Assembly (NCBI GenBank): GCA_000384615.1
Contig: ARQU01000008.1
Coordinates: 1 to 64,000, forward strand
Source: an alpha proteobacterium SCGC AAA536-G10
GTDB taxonomy: Bacteria; Pseudomonadota; Alphaproteobacteria; Puniceispirillales; Marisalimonadaceae
Direction of reading: 5' to 3'
DNA length: 64,000 nucleotides
In this document: piece after piece, positions 1 through 9,624 of the stretch
Layout of the letters: each line of letters begins with the position of its first letter
How positions within the stretch are numbered: position 1 is the stretch's first letter
Program-made: the position numbers and the translations under genes
The notes under the pieces: model-generated
The model's database searches: none
Seen by the model: the letters and a program-made list of their open reading frames with translations, nothing else
Told to the model about the DNA's origin: nothing

Positions 1-1142
1 TATCGTTCTCAGGTCATATAACCAATGTAGTTTCTAAAGATGTAAAACTTTTAGAAATTCTTCAGCCAGATTATGGCTTTAGACTAAATGGTAACAAGAC
101 TTTTTATAGAAATAGTTTTGAAAAAATAGACATAAGTAATTCTAATGAAGAAGTTTTACTAGATACACTTAGAAGAACTCACAGGATATTAAAGTTTCAA
201 ATTTTGTTTGCTCTAATTAATAATGACATAGATGTCAAAAGAGCTGCTACAGAGTTTTCATTATTAGCAGAAGCTACTATAGATTTTTCATTACAAGTAA
301 TAAACAAAAAGAATTTAATTGAGCATGACATAGTTTGTAAAGACTTTAGTATTATTGCATATGGTAGATTTGGAACTAATTCAATGACTGCTAATTCTGA
401 TGTTGATTTAGTGTTTGTATACGGAGGTAAATTCAAGAAGAATATATATATAAGTTTTTTTAAACAGCTCATAAAAATTTTATCTACAAAAACTACAGAA
501 GGTTATATATACGAGGTCGATACTAAGTTAAAACCTTCAGGTAAATTTGGTCCAGTAGCATGTACTTATGAAAGCTTCAAAAAATATCATGAAATAGAAT
601 CATTTGCTTGGGAAAAGATTGCTCTCAAAAAAGCAAGAGTAATTAATGATGGTACATTTAGTAAAAAAATTAGAAACTTATTAGATAAATTAATGGCATT
701 ACCTATCTCAGACAGCGATATAACTGAAGAAATACATAAAATGAGAATTAATAAAAATGAAGGTGAGAGCATATCAAATGATTTCAAAAAAAATAGTTCT
801 CCCAATTGGTTTGAGACTAAATACGTTGGTGGCGGACAGAGAGATTTAGAATTTTTGATGTATTTTTATAGAAACGAAACAGATTTAATTCCAAGATATG
901 AAATTGACAAAAACAAATTATTTTGCAAAAAAATGGAAAATGTTTTTTTTAAAACTGATCAGATAGTTAATATTTGTTTTTTTGATAAAAAACAAAGTCA
1001 TCTACCTCATGATGCAGTTAACACATTAATAAAAGAAGTTAACGTAAAAGATTTAGGTTCTTTAAAATTACTAATAAATCAAGGTAAAATTGAAATATTT
1101 AAATTATTAAATCAAATTCTAGAATCTAAATTAATTAGATAA
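1..1142 (+). CDS. glnE: GlnE, bifunctional glutamine synthetase adenylyltransferase/deadenylase, C-terminal part (5' end outside window)
   Basis: GlnE adds and removes AMP on glutamine synthetase, which tunes ammonium assimilation. The reading frame is open from base 3 to the TAA at 1140-1142, so the gene starts before the window and the visible Met at 204 is internal. The nucleotidyltransferase signature AYGRFGTNSM...NSDVDLVFVYGG (about 130 residues into the visible part) matches the second adenylyltransferase domain of GlnE, and GGQRDLEFLMYF further on is the family's conserved arginine/aspartate block before the C-terminal helical domain. PII normally controls the enzyme. The neighbours amtB and glutamate dehydrogenase fit a nitrogen-assimilation group. 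Roughly the last 380 residues of a protein normally near 900 are seen. Confidence 0.85.
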   Translation, partial: SFSGHITNVVSKDVKLLEILQPDYGFRLNGNKTFYRNSFEKIDISNSNEEVLLDTLRRTHRILKFQILFALINNDIDVKRAATEFSLLAEATIDFSLQVINKKNLIEHDIVCKDFSIIAYGRFGTNSMTANSDVDLVFVYGGKFKKNIYISFFKQLIKILSTKTTEGYIYEVDTKLKPSGKFGPVACTYESFKKYHEIESFAWEKIALKKARVINDGTFSKKIRNLLDKLMALPISDSDITEEIHKMRINKNEGESISNDFKKNSSPNWFETKYVGGGQRDLEFLMYFYRNETDLIPRYEIDKNKLFCKKMENVFFKTDQIVNICFFDKKQSHLPHDAVNTLIKEVNVKDLGSLKLLINQGKIEIFKLLNQILESKLIR

Positions 1143-1330
1143 TATTATTTTTTTAACTAAATAAATTCAATATTTTATGCCTAAAATTTATGCATACTGC
1201 CTATTTTCGTTAAAATGTGTTTATTTTTTAATCTTTTTTTGTAAGTGGCTATTGCTATCTACTATTCCTAATTTTCTAGTGGGTTTTTAAATAGTGTAAT
1301 CATTACACATAAACAAAATGGAGATTTAAT

Positions 1331-2626
1331 ATGTCTAATATAATCAGGTTATTATTATTAATACCTGCAATAATTATAAGTTTCATGGGTGTAGCTTCGG
1401 CAGCTCCTGATGCCGAAACAACATATATTTTTAATTCATTCTCTTTTCTTGTCCATGGTTTTCTAGTAATGCTTATGGCCGCTGGTTTCTGCATGCTTGA
1501 AACTGGATTAGTTAGAGCTAAAAATGCTGTTGTACAATGTGCCAAAAACATAGGTTTATATTCAATAGCTGGTATTATGTTTGCAGTAGTTGGTTATAAC
1601 CTGATGTATATGGATGTGTCTGGTTTTATGGGTTCATTTGCAATCTGGGGTCCTAGTGATGGTGAAACTTTTGGTGGCGAAAATGATGCAACATACTCAT
1701 CGGGCTCAGATTGGTGGTTTCAAATGGTTTTCTGCGCAACTGCTGCTTCAATAGTTAGTGGTGCGGTTGCTGAAAGAGTAAAATTAAAAGCATTTTTGAT
1801 ATTTGTTGTTGTTCTCTGCGGATTTATATATCCAATTCAAGGATCTTGGTCCTGGGGTGGAGGGTATTTAAGTGAAGCAGGTTTCCTTGATTTCGCAGGT
1901 TCATCAATTGTTCATGGTGTTGGAGGTTGGGCTGCATTGACCGGCGCAATTATACTAGGTGCAAGAAAAGGTAAATATTCAGATGATGGTAGTGTTAACC
2001 CTATGCCTGGTTCTAATTTACCACTAGCAACATTAGGTACATTTATTTTATGGTTCGGTTGGTTTGGTTTTAATGGTGGATCTCAACTAGCCATGGGAAG
2101 TGGTGCTGATGTTGCTGCCATTTCTAATATTTATATAAATACTAACTTAGCTGCAGCTGGTGGTGTAGTGGTAGCACTTATACTCACAATGATGTTTTAC
2201 AAAAAAACTGATTTAACCATGGCGTTAAATGGCGCATTGGGTGGTTTAGTTGCAATTACCGCAGAACCTTTAGCTCCATCTCCAATGTTGGCTATATTTA
2301 TTGGTGCTGTTGGTGGCGTTATAGTAGTGTTAACTATCCCATTACTCGACAAAATGAAAATAGATGATGTTGTAGGCGCCATACCTGTTCACCTATTTGC
2401 AGGTATATGGGGAACTATAGCAGTAATATTATCAAACTCAGATGCAACTTTAGGCGCTCAATTATACGGAATATTTGCAATTGGAGCATTTACAATAATT
2501 GCGTCCGGTATAGTTTGGTATATCATTAAATTTACAGTAGGTATTAGGGTTTCTGAAGAAGAGGAACTTGAAGGTGTAGATTTAGCAGAAGTTGGTATGG
2601 AAGCATATCCAGACTTTAAAAAATAA
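1331..2626 (+). CDS. amtB: AmtB-type ammonium transporter
   Basis: A 431-residue inner-membrane ammonium channel/transporter. Residues 1-25 form a cleavable signal peptide ending ASA before APDAE, followed by about 11 hydrophobic helices. Family hallmarks are ETGLVRAKN in helix 1, LDFAGSSIVHGVGGW carrying the first pore histidine (about residue 195), FGWFGFNGGS, and AIPVHLFAGIWGT carrying the second pore histidine (about residue 354). The cytoplasmic tail EEEELEGVDLAEVG...AYPDF matches the PII-contacting tail of Amt proteins. The start is supported by GGAG at 1320-1323. Unusually, no glnK gene adjoins it. A strong bidirectional hairpin follows at 2643-2670. Confidence 0.95.
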   Translation: MSNIIRLLLLIPAIIISFMGVASAAPDAETTYIFNSFSFLVHGFLVMLMAAGFCMLETGLVRAKNAVVQCAKNIGLYSIAGIMFAVVGYNLMYMDVSGFMGSFAIWGPSDGETFGGENDATYSSGSDWWFQMVFCATAASIVSGAVAERVKLKAFLIFVVVLCGFIYPIQGSWSWGGGYLSEAGFLDFAGSSIVHGVGGWAALTGAIILGARKGKYSDDGSVNPMPGSNLPLATLGTFILWFGWFGFNGGSQLAMGSGADVAAISNIYINTNLAAAGGVVVALILTMMFYKKTDLTMALNGALGGLVAITAEPLAPSPMLAIFIGAVGGVIVVLTIPLLDKMKIDDVVGAIPVHLFAGIWGTIAVILSNSDATLGAQLYGIFAIGAFTIIASGIVWYIIKFTVGIRVSEEEELEGVDLAEVGMEAYPDFKK

Positions 2627-2642
2627 AATTATAATAATTAGA

Positions 2643-2670
2643 AAAAAGGAGGAAGCAATTCCTCCTTTTT
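2643..2670. terminator. Bidirectional intrinsic terminator between amtB and gdh
   Basis: A perfect inverted repeat: stem AAAAAGGAGGAA, GCAA loop, TTCCTCCTTTTT. It has A-runs before and T-runs after the G/C core, so it can terminate transcription in both directions. It lies between the convergent amtB and glutamate dehydrogenase genes and overlaps the gdh stop codon by two bases. Confidence 0.9.
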
Positions 2671-4090
2671 ATATTCCCAACGATCCATAACTTTGTGCTA
2701 TTCTTTTAATGGAAACAATCATAGCGGCCGTCCTTAAATCCGGTATTTTTTTATTAGAATTCCATACATTACTAATTACATTATATGTTTCGATCATGGT
2801 ATCTTCTAATCCAGATCGAACTAGATCTAATTCAGATAAGCCCTGAATAGATTTTGATTTAAATTCTGAAGGAAATTCTTTTCCTGTAATTCTTTCAATT
2901 CCACTAATAATTGCAGAAACTTGATTTTCTTGAGCCCTTCTTTGCAATCTCCCCAACCTTATTCTGCTCAAATTTTTAATCCATTCAAAATAGCTTACTG
3001 TAACACCTCCTGCATTAGCGTACAAATCTGGTATGATTATTACACCTCGTTTATTTAGTATCTCATCTGCACTTGATGATACGGGGCCATTCGCAGCTTC
3101 TACAATAAGGGGTACTTTGATACGATTAGCATTTTCTTCATTAATAACTAATTCCATAGCTGCCGGTATTAAAATATCTGCTTCTTCCTCTAATATTTCT
3201 GCTCCAGCTTCAATAAAACCATTAAAACCCTTGATTGTACCTTTTACAAGAAGATGTTTTTTCAAAGATAAAATATCTATTCCTTTATGATTAACAATTG
3301 ATCCGTCGCGTTCAATTACGTGTGTAACTTTTGCACCATCTTCATTGGACAAAAATTTTGCTGCATAATACCCAACGTTACCTAGACCTTGTACAATTAT
3401 TCTTTTCCCTTTTAATCCGGGTGTCAAACCTGTTTTTTTGACATCATTACCGTTTTGAAAAAATGCTTTCAGAGCAAACTTCACCCCCCTTCCTGTGGCC
3501 TCAGTTCTTCCAGAAATACCTCCTTTATTTACAGGCTTTCCAGTAACGCAAGCCCATGCATTAAGATCAGTTGGATTTAGTCTACGATACTCATCTGCCA
3601 TCCAAGCCATTTCACGTTCTCCAGTACCAACATCAGGAGCTGGTACGTTTTGGGATGGGTGTATTAAGTCTCTTTTAGCTAATTCTTGGGTGAACCGTCT
3701 TGTTATTCTTTCCAGCTCTTCTTCGGACCATTCTTTTATGTTAATTATAAGGCCACCTTTAGAGCCACCAAAAGGAACTTCAACTAAAGCGCATTTATAG
3801 GTCATCAATGCAGCAAGAGCCTCAACCTCTTCTTGGTTTACAGCTAAGTCGTATCTTATACCGCCTTTTACTGGTTCAAAGTGGTCAGAGTGAACTGAAC
3901 GAAAACCAGTGAATGTATGAACTGTGCCTCTTAACCTTACGCCAAATCTTACTACGTAAGTAGCATTAGCCAGCATTATTTGATTAGCTAAATCTTCAGA
4001 AAAAGCTTCTGAACCATCAATTTTTTGAATATATCTAGTTGCTTTTTTAAAATTACCTTCAATTGAGTTTAGAAATGCATCGCTGGCCAT
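2669..4090 (-). CDS. gdhA: Glutamate dehydrogenase (Glu/Leu/Phe/Val dehydrogenase family)
   Basis: A 473-residue cytosolic oxidoreductase interconverting glutamate and 2-oxoglutarate plus ammonium. The N-terminal dimerisation/substrate domain contains VKGGIRYDLAVNQEEVEALA and VEVPFGGSKGGL with the substrate and catalytic lysines, then NVPAPDVGTGEREMAWMADEY. The Rossmann domain starts near GKRIIVQGLGNVGYYAA, and NAGGVTVSYFEW closes the active site. The length and the KxxSxxGLED-type C-terminus fit the hexameric GdhA/GudB class. It converges on amtB. The start codon at 4090-4088 lies 8 nt after a GNRA-loop hairpin holding the only purine-rich ribosome-binding candidate (see 4099-4114). Whether it works in the NAD or NADP direction cannot be read safely. 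Confidence 0.93.
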   Translation of the reverse strand: MASDAFLNSIEGNFKKATRYIQKIDGSEAFSEDLANQIMLANATYVVRFGVRLRGTVHTFTGFRSVHSDHFEPVKGGIRYDLAVNQEEVEALAALMTYKCALVEVPFGGSKGGLIINIKEWSEEELERITRRFTQELAKRDLIHPSQNVPAPDVGTGEREMAWMADEYRRLNPTDLNAWACVTGKPVNKGGISGRTEATGRGVKFALKAFFQNGNDVKKTGLTPGLKGKRIIVQGLGNVGYYAAKFLSNEDGAKVTHVIERDGSIVNHKGIDILSLKKHLLVKGTIKGFNGFIEAGAEILEEEADILIPAAMELVINEENANRIKVPLIVEAANGPVSSSADEILNKRGVIIIPDLYANAGGVTVSYFEWIKNLSRIRLGRLQRRAQENQVSAIISGIERITGKEFPSEFKSKSIQGLSELDLVRSGLEDTMIETYNVISNVWNSNKKIPDLRTAAMIVSIKRIAQSYGSLGI

Positions 4091-4098
4091 TATTTTTT

Positions 4099-4114
4099 CA
4101 ACCCTCGCGGATTG
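4099..4114 (-). promoter_or_regulatory. 5'-UTR hairpin with GCGA tetraloop in front of gdh
   Basis: On the minus strand the leader folds as CAATCC-GCGA-GGGTTG, six pairs including one G-U, capped by a GNRA tetraloop. It ends 8 nt before the gdh ATG. The AGGG that would act as ribosome-binding site is in the loop/3' arm. A G-run (GGGGG) precedes it. This G/C-rich patch stands out from its A/T-rich surroundings. A role in translational control of gdh is inference. Confidence 0.5.
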
Positions 4115-4245
4115 CCCCCTTTACTAAGTTTAAAGAATATATAAAAAACCAAAAATAATCTTTACATAAAAACAAAAAAGTTAAAAGGAGTAAGAATTAG
4201 CTATTTTAAACTTGAAAAAAATTAAATTTTATTCATTTTAAGATC

Positions 4246-4261
4246 TTGTATAAAAATACAA
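4246..4261. promoter_or_regulatory. Palindrome upstream of the TerB-like gene
   Basis: TTGTAT-AAAA-ATACAA is a perfect inverted repeat about 36 nt before the start at 4297. A second small palindrome, ACCTA-AA-TAGGT, follows at 4264-4275. Either could be an operator or a leader hairpin. In A/T-rich DNA short palindromes also arise by chance, so confidence is low. Confidence 0.25.
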
Positions 4262-4296
4262 ATACCTAAATAGGTTTCTAATAGTTAGGAAAGAAT

Positions 4297-4752
4297 ATGT
4301 TTTCAAATTTAAAAGCTGCCATTCAAAAAGTTACTTCTAAAGATAAAAAAGAAGATGAATACCAGGGAGAAGATATTCAAGCAATAATAGTCTTATTGCT
4401 AGAAGCGTGTCAAATTGACGGAGAGACTGAGAAAGTTGAAATCGGTTACATCAAAAATTTATTAATTAAAAAATTTAACTTCACACAAATCGAGGCTGAG
4501 GAGAACATTAAAAAAACTTTAGAAAATAGTGATGAGCGCATTGAAATATTTTCTCAAATAAAAATAATTTTAAATGAAATGAACCACAATGAAAGAATTG
4601 AAGTAATAGAAATGATGTGGGGTGTAATATTATCAGATGGAGTAGTTGATGATTTTGAAGCTAATCTGATGCGTCGTATGAACGGTCTATTATATATTTC
4701 TGGTATAGAAAGTGCTGAAGCAAAAGAAAGAGCATCAAAACAATTTAAATAA
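4297..4752 (+). CDS. TerB-family (tellurite-resistance-like) helical protein
   Basis: A 151-residue acidic, all-helical soluble protein. The pattern LLLEACQIDGETEKVEIGYIKNLL in the first half and MWGVILSDGVVDDFEANLMRRM in the second half is the TerB-like repeat, in which each half carries an acidic D-G-x-x-D/E-x-x-E loop thought to bind divalent metal. Members of this family are widespread in alphaproteobacteria and mostly lack an assigned function. The tellurite name is historical. It stands alone, 70 nt before the leucine-degradation operon, with GGAAAG before its ATG. The family call is fairly sure; the role is unknown. Confidence 0.75.
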   Translation: MFSNLKAAIQKVTSKDKKEDEYQGEDIQAIIVLLLEACQIDGETEKVEIGYIKNLLIKKFNFTQIEAEENIKKTLENSDERIEIFSQIKIILNEMNHNERIEVIEMMWGVILSDGVVDDFEANLMRRMNGLLYISGIESAEAKERASKQFK

Positions 4753-4822
4753 AATTTATACGTGTTAATAAAATAAAGTTATGTTTTAATCTAATATAAT
4801 TTGTTAAAGGGGCTTTATTTAT

Positions 4823-5989
4823 ATGTTTTTTCATTCAATGAACTTTTCTATTGGTAAGGATAATGAAGTATTAAGAGATACTGTTTATAAGTTTGCACAA
4901 AATGAAATAGCTCCAATTGCAAATCAAATTGATAAAGAAAACTCTTTTCCTGATCATCTGTGGAGGAAGTTTGGTGACCTTGGTTTATTAGGAATTACTG
5001 CATCATCAGAGTATGGTGGTAGTGACATGAGTTATTTAGCACATTGTATTGCCATAGAAGAAATAAGTAGGGCAAGTGCTTCAGTAGGCCTTTCATATGG
5101 CGCTTTTTCAAACTTATGTGTAAATCAAATTAATAGAAATGGAAATGAGGAACAAAAACAAAAATATTTACCTGAGCTTTGTTCTGGCAAAAAGGTTGGA
5201 GCCTTAGCTATGAGTGAAAGTGGTTCTGGGTCTGATGTTGTTTCAATGTCTCTTCATGCAGAGAAACAAGGTAATAAAACATATTTACTTAATGGATCAA
5301 AAATGTGGATTACCAATGGGCCCGATGCTGATACTTTAGTAGTATATGCAAAAACTAATCCCTCCAAAGGGTCTAAAGGTATAACAGCTTTTATAATAGA
5401 AAAAACTATGACAGGTTTTTCTACTGGAAAAAAGTTAGATAAATTAGGCATGAGAGGTTCTAATACTGCTGAACTTATTTTTGAAAACTGTCCTGTTCCT
5501 GAAGAAAATATTTTAGGTGAAGAAGGAAATGGAGCAGCTGTTTTAATGAGCGGCTTGGACTATGAAAGGGTTGTTCTTGCTGCAGGACCTTTGGGAATTA
5601 TGGCAGCGGCAATGGATGTAGTTGTTCCATACATTCATGAAAGAAAACAATTTGGAAAGTCAATTGGTGAATTTCAAATAATGCAAGGGAAAATAGCTGA
5701 CATGTATACGACTATGAACGCTTGTAGATCTTATGTTTATGAAGTGGCTAAAGCATGTGACAGAGGAGAAACTACTAGAAAAGATGCTGCTGGTTGTATT
5801 TTGTATTCTGCAGAAAAAGCCACTCAAATCGCTCTTGAAGCAATTCAGGCACTAGGAGGAAATGGATATACTAATGATTTTTCAGCTGGAAGATTGCTTA
5901 GGGACGCTAAATTGTACGAAATTGGAGCAGGGACTTCCGAAATTAGAAGAATGTTGATTGGTAGAGAATTGTTTACGGAAACTATATAG
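4823..5989 (+). CDS. liuA: Isovaleryl-CoA dehydrogenase
   Basis: An FAD enzyme oxidising isovaleryl-CoA to 3-methylcrotonyl-CoA, the first committed acyl-CoA step of leucine breakdown. Among acyl-CoA dehydrogenases, [18 protein letters not shown] and the catalytic glutamate in [14 protein letters not shown] (E248, helix-G position) are typical of this member, as is the C-terminal [18 protein letters not shown] in place of the usual YEGT. FAD/substrate motifs [12 protein letters not shown] and [11 protein letters not shown] are present. AAAGGGG at 4806-4812 favours the ATG at 4823, whereas family alignment would favour the Met at 4838. It is the first gene of an eight-gene run, and liuB begins on the next base. 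Confidence 0.93.
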   Translation: MFFHSMNFSIGKDNEVLRDTVYKFAQNEIAPIANQIDKENSFPDHLWRKFGDLGLLGITASSEYGGSDMSYLAHCIAIEEISRASASVGLSYGAFSNLCVNQINRNGNEEQKQKYLPELCSGKKVGALAMSESGSGSDVVSMSLHAEKQGNKTYLLNGSKMWITNGPDADTLVVYAKTNPSKGSKGITAFIIEKTMTGFSTGKKLDKLGMRGSNTAELIFENCPVPEENILGEEGNGAAVLMSGLDYERVVLAAGPLGIMAAAMDVVVPYIHERKQFGKSIGEFQIMQGKIADMYTTMNACRSYVYEVAKACDRGETTRKDAAGCILYSAEKATQIALEAIQALGGNGYTNDFSAGRLLRDAKLYEIGAGTSEIRRMLIGRELFTETI

Positions 5990-7594
5990 ATGACAAAACT
6001 AAAATCTCAAATAAACGTAAAAGGTACAAACTTTCAAGAAAATAAAAATAAACTCGAAGTTGATCTTAAATTAACCAGAGAAGCTGTTGATTTTGCAATG
6101 AACGGTGGCGGTCACAAATTAAATGAGCGCCATCAAAAACGGGGGAAAATGTTACCTAGACATAGGGTATCAAAGCTTTTAGATCCAGGAAGTTCATTTT
6201 TAGAAATAGGGTTAACTGCAAGTTATAATATGTACGACAATGCTTGTCCTTCTGGTGGAATAATCACTGGAGTAGGTCAAATCCATGGTATAGACGTAAT
6301 GGTTATATGTAATGACTCAACTGTTAAGGGCGGAACCTACTATCCTATAACTGTAAAAAAACATCTTCGGGCTCAAGAAGTAGCTCTGGAAAATAAATTA
6401 CCTTGTATTTACTTGGTTGATTCTGGCGGGGCAAACTTACCAAACCAAGATGAAGTTTTTGCTGATAGAGAACACTTTGGAAGAATTTTTTTTAATCAAG
6501 CCAACATGTCCTCAAAAAGTATACCTCAAATTGCAGTTGTTATGGGAAGTTGTACAGCAGGTGGAGCCTATGTCCCGGCAATGTCAGACGAAACTATAAT
6601 CGTAAAAAATCAAGGAACTATTTTTTTAGCAGGCCCTCCATTAGTTAAAGCAGCAACAGGCGAATTAACTAATGCAGAAAATCTTGGTGGAGGCGAGGTT
6701 CATACAAAAATTTCTGGTGTTGCCGATTATCTTGCTGATAATGATGAACATGCTCTAGCTATAGCCAGACAATGTGTAAAAAACTTAAATATAAAAAAGA
6801 AGAATGAAAATCTTTCAAATTTTGAACTACCACTTTATGACCCTCAAGAACTTTTAGGAATAGTCCCCGCTGATAACAAAACATCTTATGACGTTAAAGA
6901 AATAATAATGAGAATTTTTGATGGATCTGAATTTGACGAATTTAAACATAATTTTGGTAAAACTTTAGTAACTGGTTTTGCAAAATTAAAAGGTCAAACT
7001 TGCGGTGTAATAGCTAATAACGGAGTTTTGTTTTCTGACAGCGCTTTGAAAGGTACACATTTTATTTCATTATGTAGTCAAAGAAAAATTCCATTAATTT
7101 TTTTACAAAATATCACTGGCTTCATGGTAGGAGAAAATGCAGAACATGGAGGAATTGCAAAAAATGGCGCGAAATTAGTTAACGCAGTTGCAACTTCTAA
7201 AGTCCCAAAAATTACACTCTTAATAGGAGGTAGCTTTGGAGCAGGTAATTATGGAATGTGCGGCAGAGCTTTTGCACCAAGATTTTTATGGACGTGGCCT
7301 TGTTCAAGAATATCAGTAATGGGTGGTGAGCAAGCTGCAAGTGTTTTAGCTCAATTAAAAAAGAATAATACACTTAAAAATAATGGTGAATGGAATAAAA
7401 AAATTGAAGATAAATTTAAACAGCCAATCTTAGAACAATTTAATAATCAGTCACACCCTTTATATGCCTCTGCTCGTATGTGGGATGATGGGATTATAGA
7501 TCCTACCAAAACTCGTGATATTTTGGCTGCGAGTATAAAAGTTACAATGAATCATAGTATTGAAGAAACCAAATTTGGTATTTTTAGAATGTAG
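5990..7594 (+). CDS. liuB: Methylcrotonyl-CoA carboxylase, carboxyltransferase (beta) subunit
   Basis: A 534-residue carboxyltransferase moving the carboxyl group from biotin to 3-methylcrotonyl-CoA. The N-half crotonase-like domain has [29 protein letters not shown] and [18 protein letters not shown]. The C-half has [22 protein letters not shown] and [15 protein letters not shown](F)APRF, diagnostic of MCC-beta over propionyl-CoA carboxylase. The ATG directly follows the liuA stop, implying translational coupling. The biotin-carrying alpha subunit follows after 11 nt. Confidence 0.95.
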   Translation: MTKLKSQINVKGTNFQENKNKLEVDLKLTREAVDFAMNGGGHKLNERHQKRGKMLPRHRVSKLLDPGSSFLEIGLTASYNMYDNACPSGGIITGVGQIHGIDVMVICNDSTVKGGTYYPITVKKHLRAQEVALENKLPCIYLVDSGGANLPNQDEVFADREHFGRIFFNQANMSSKSIPQIAVVMGSCTAGGAYVPAMSDETIIVKNQGTIFLAGPPLVKAATGELTNAENLGGGEVHTKISGVADYLADNDEHALAIARQCVKNLNIKKKNENLSNFELPLYDPQELLGIVPADNKTSYDVKEIIMRIFDGSEFDEFKHNFGKTLVTGFAKLKGQTCGVIANNGVLFSDSALKGTHFISLCSQRKIPLIFLQNITGFMVGENAEHGGIAKNGAKLVNAVATSKVPKITLLIGGSFGAGNYGMCGRAFAPRFLWTWPCSRISVMGGEQAASVLAQLKKNNTLKNNGEWNKKIEDKFKQPILEQFNNQSHPLYASARMWDDGIIDPTKTRDILAASIKVTMNHSIEETKFGIFRM

Positions 7595-7605
7595 TAAGAT
7601 ACAAA

Positions 7606-9603
7606 ATGCCTATTCCAAAAATAAAAAAACTATTAATTGCAAATCGGGGTGAAATTGCCTGTAAAATTATAAGATGTGCAAGAAAAATGAAGATTCCTAC
7701 TGTTGCAATTTATTCTGATGAAGATATCAACTGTTTGCACACAAAGCTTGCAGATGAAGCAATCAACATACCAGGGTCATTAGTTTCCAAAACTTATATG
7801 AATAGTGACGTAATTATTAAAATTTGCAAAAAATATAAAATTAACGCGATTCATCCAGGTTATGGACTCCTATCTGAAAATGCTGATTTTGTAAAAATGG
7901 TTGAAAATAATAACCTTATCTTTATAGGCCCTAGCAGCAAAATTGTCAGAAATATGGGTGAAAAGGATAAAGCTAAATTAATTATGGAAAAAGCAGGAGT
8001 TCCAGTTGTTCCAGGATACCACGGGAAAATTCAAGACAAAAACTTTCTAGAGCAAACTGCTAAAAAAATTGGTTATCCAATATTAATAAAAGCCCGTGCC
8101 GGTGGTGGTGGTAGAGGCATGAGGGTAGCTGAAACTTCAAATAAATTTTTGTCTGCACTAGAAGAAGCTACCAGTGAGGCAAAAACAAATTTTAAGGATA
8201 AAAACTGTTTGCTTGAAAAGTATATTTCAAAGGCACGTCATATTGAGATACAAATTTTTGGTGACAAGTATGGTAATGTAATTCATCTATTTGACAGAGA
8301 TTGCTCATTGCAAAGACGCCAACAAAAAATAATAGAAGAAGCCCCTTGTCCAGAATTAAATAATGATATTAGAACCTTTTTAGGTGATTTATCTGTGAAA
8401 GCAGCTAGATCAATTAAATATGAAGGAGCAGGCACTATAGAATTTATTGCTGATATTGAAAACGGCATTGATAAAAATAAAATCTATTTTATGGAAATGA
8501 ATACAAGGATACAAGTTGAACACTCAGTCACTGAGGCTGTAACTTCAACTGACTTAATTACATGGCAACTTGAAATTGCTAACGGCAACAAAATCTCTAA
8601 ATCACAAAAAGATATAATTTTAAAGGGATGGTCCATTGAAGCAAGATTATATGCAGAAAATGTAAATAATAATTTTTTACCTCAAAGTGGCTTAATACAT
8701 CATCTTAATTTTCCAAAAATGTTGAAACATCCAAACTGTATTGTAGAAACAGGTACTCAAGAAGGAGATTTTATTACTCCATTTTATGACCCAATGATTG
8801 CAAAAATTATTTCATTTGGGAAAGATAGAAATGAAGCGATCAAATACCTTGAGAATTTTCTTATTGATGTTGAAATTGGAGGTATAAGAACAAATTTAAA
8901 TTTGCTTAAAAAATTAATTACTAATAAAAATTTCATTAAAGGAAATATTGATACTAAATTTGTAGAAAGTAATATAAAGGACTTTATTGATAATGAGTCT
9001 GATCCATATTACGTAGCTCTTGCTGGGCTTGTCGTTTTTAATGAAACTATATTTAAACAACAATCAAATTGGTATATGTGGAAACCAAGCGAGTACCCAC
9101 TAAATATAACTATTCAAGATAGAATCCAACAATTAAAAATTTGTCAGAGAAACATGAATGAGTATGAAATTAAGGTAAATAACCTCAAGTATTTATTCAC
9201 TTCTGTGAAGATACATAAATCTTCACTTAAAGCTAAATTAAATAGTCAAAATTTAGATATTAATTATAAATTAATTATAGATAAACATACTAATAATAAA
9301 TTTTTTACGATATTCGCTAAAGACATTACCTATGAAGTTATTGTCTTAGATTCTTTAAGGCTTAGAGAAAACAACGAAGAATTTTCAGAAGATGATATAA
9401 TAGCCCCAATGCATGGACTAATAAAATTTAATAAAATTAGAGAAAACTCAAAGGTGAAAAAAGGTGACGTTTTGTTAAATTTAGAAGCAATGAAAATGGA
9501 GTATTCACTTAATTCACCACGTGATGGTGTCATAAATAAAATTTATGTTAAAAATGGCCAACAGGTTACTGAAAAAATGAAACTTTTAAGTCTAAAAAAA
9601 TAA
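7606..9603 (+). CDS. liuD: Methylcrotonyl-CoA carboxylase, biotin carboxylase/biotin carrier (alpha) subunit
   Basis: A 665-residue biotin-dependent subunit. Order: biotin carboxylase domain starting KKLLIANRGEIACKIIR, ATP-grasp glycine loop KARAGGGGRGMRV (about 165), LFDRDCSLQRRQQKIIEEAP, and FMEMNTRIQVEHSVTEA (about 295); a middle linker typical of MCC-alpha; and a C-terminal biotinyl domain with LEAMKMEYS, where K630 is the biotinylated lysine. It carboxylates biotin with bicarbonate and ATP for the LiuB partner. The linker is lysine- and asparagine-rich, like the rest of this A/T-rich genome. Confidence 0.95.
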   Translation: MPIPKIKKLLIANRGEIACKIIRCARKMKIPTVAIYSDEDINCLHTKLADEAINIPGSLVSKTYMNSDVIIKICKKYKINAIHPGYGLLSENADFVKMVENNNLIFIGPSSKIVRNMGEKDKAKLIMEKAGVPVVPGYHGKIQDKNFLEQTAKKIGYPILIKARAGGGGRGMRVAETSNKFLSALEEATSEAKTNFKDKNCLLEKYISKARHIEIQIFGDKYGNVIHLFDRDCSLQRRQQKIIEEAPCPELNNDIRTFLGDLSVKAARSIKYEGAGTIEFIADIENGIDKNKIYFMEMNTRIQVEHSVTEAVTSTDLITWQLEIANGNKISKSQKDIILKGWSIEARLYAENVNNNFLPQSGLIHHLNFPKMLKHPNCIVETGTQEGDFITPFYDPMIAKIISFGKDRNEAIKYLENFLIDVEIGGIRTNLNLLKKLITNKNFIKGNIDTKFVESNIKDFIDNESDPYYVALAGLVVFNETIFKQQSNWYMWKPSEYPLNITIQDRIQQLKICQRNMNEYEIKVNNLKYLFTSVKIHKSSLKAKLNSQNLDINYKLIIDKHTNNKFFTIFAKDITYEVIVLDSLRLRENNEEFSEDDIIAPMHGLIKFNKIRENSKVKKGDVLLNLEAMKMEYSLNSPRDGVINKIYVKNGQQVTEKMKLLSLKK

Positions 9604-9624
9604 ATTGTCTCAACGGTTAAAAAA

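Noticed and set aside
197..472. Open frames antisense to glnE and many other frames opposite long genes, some over 100 residues.
   Set aside because: They mirror the codon structure of confident genes on the other strand and have no ribosome-binding site or family resemblance.
1143..1330. Possible sigma-54 promoter before amtB (TGGC near TTGC around 1247).
   Set aside because: The spacing between the two elements is far too short for the consensus, and no better pair is visible in the gap.
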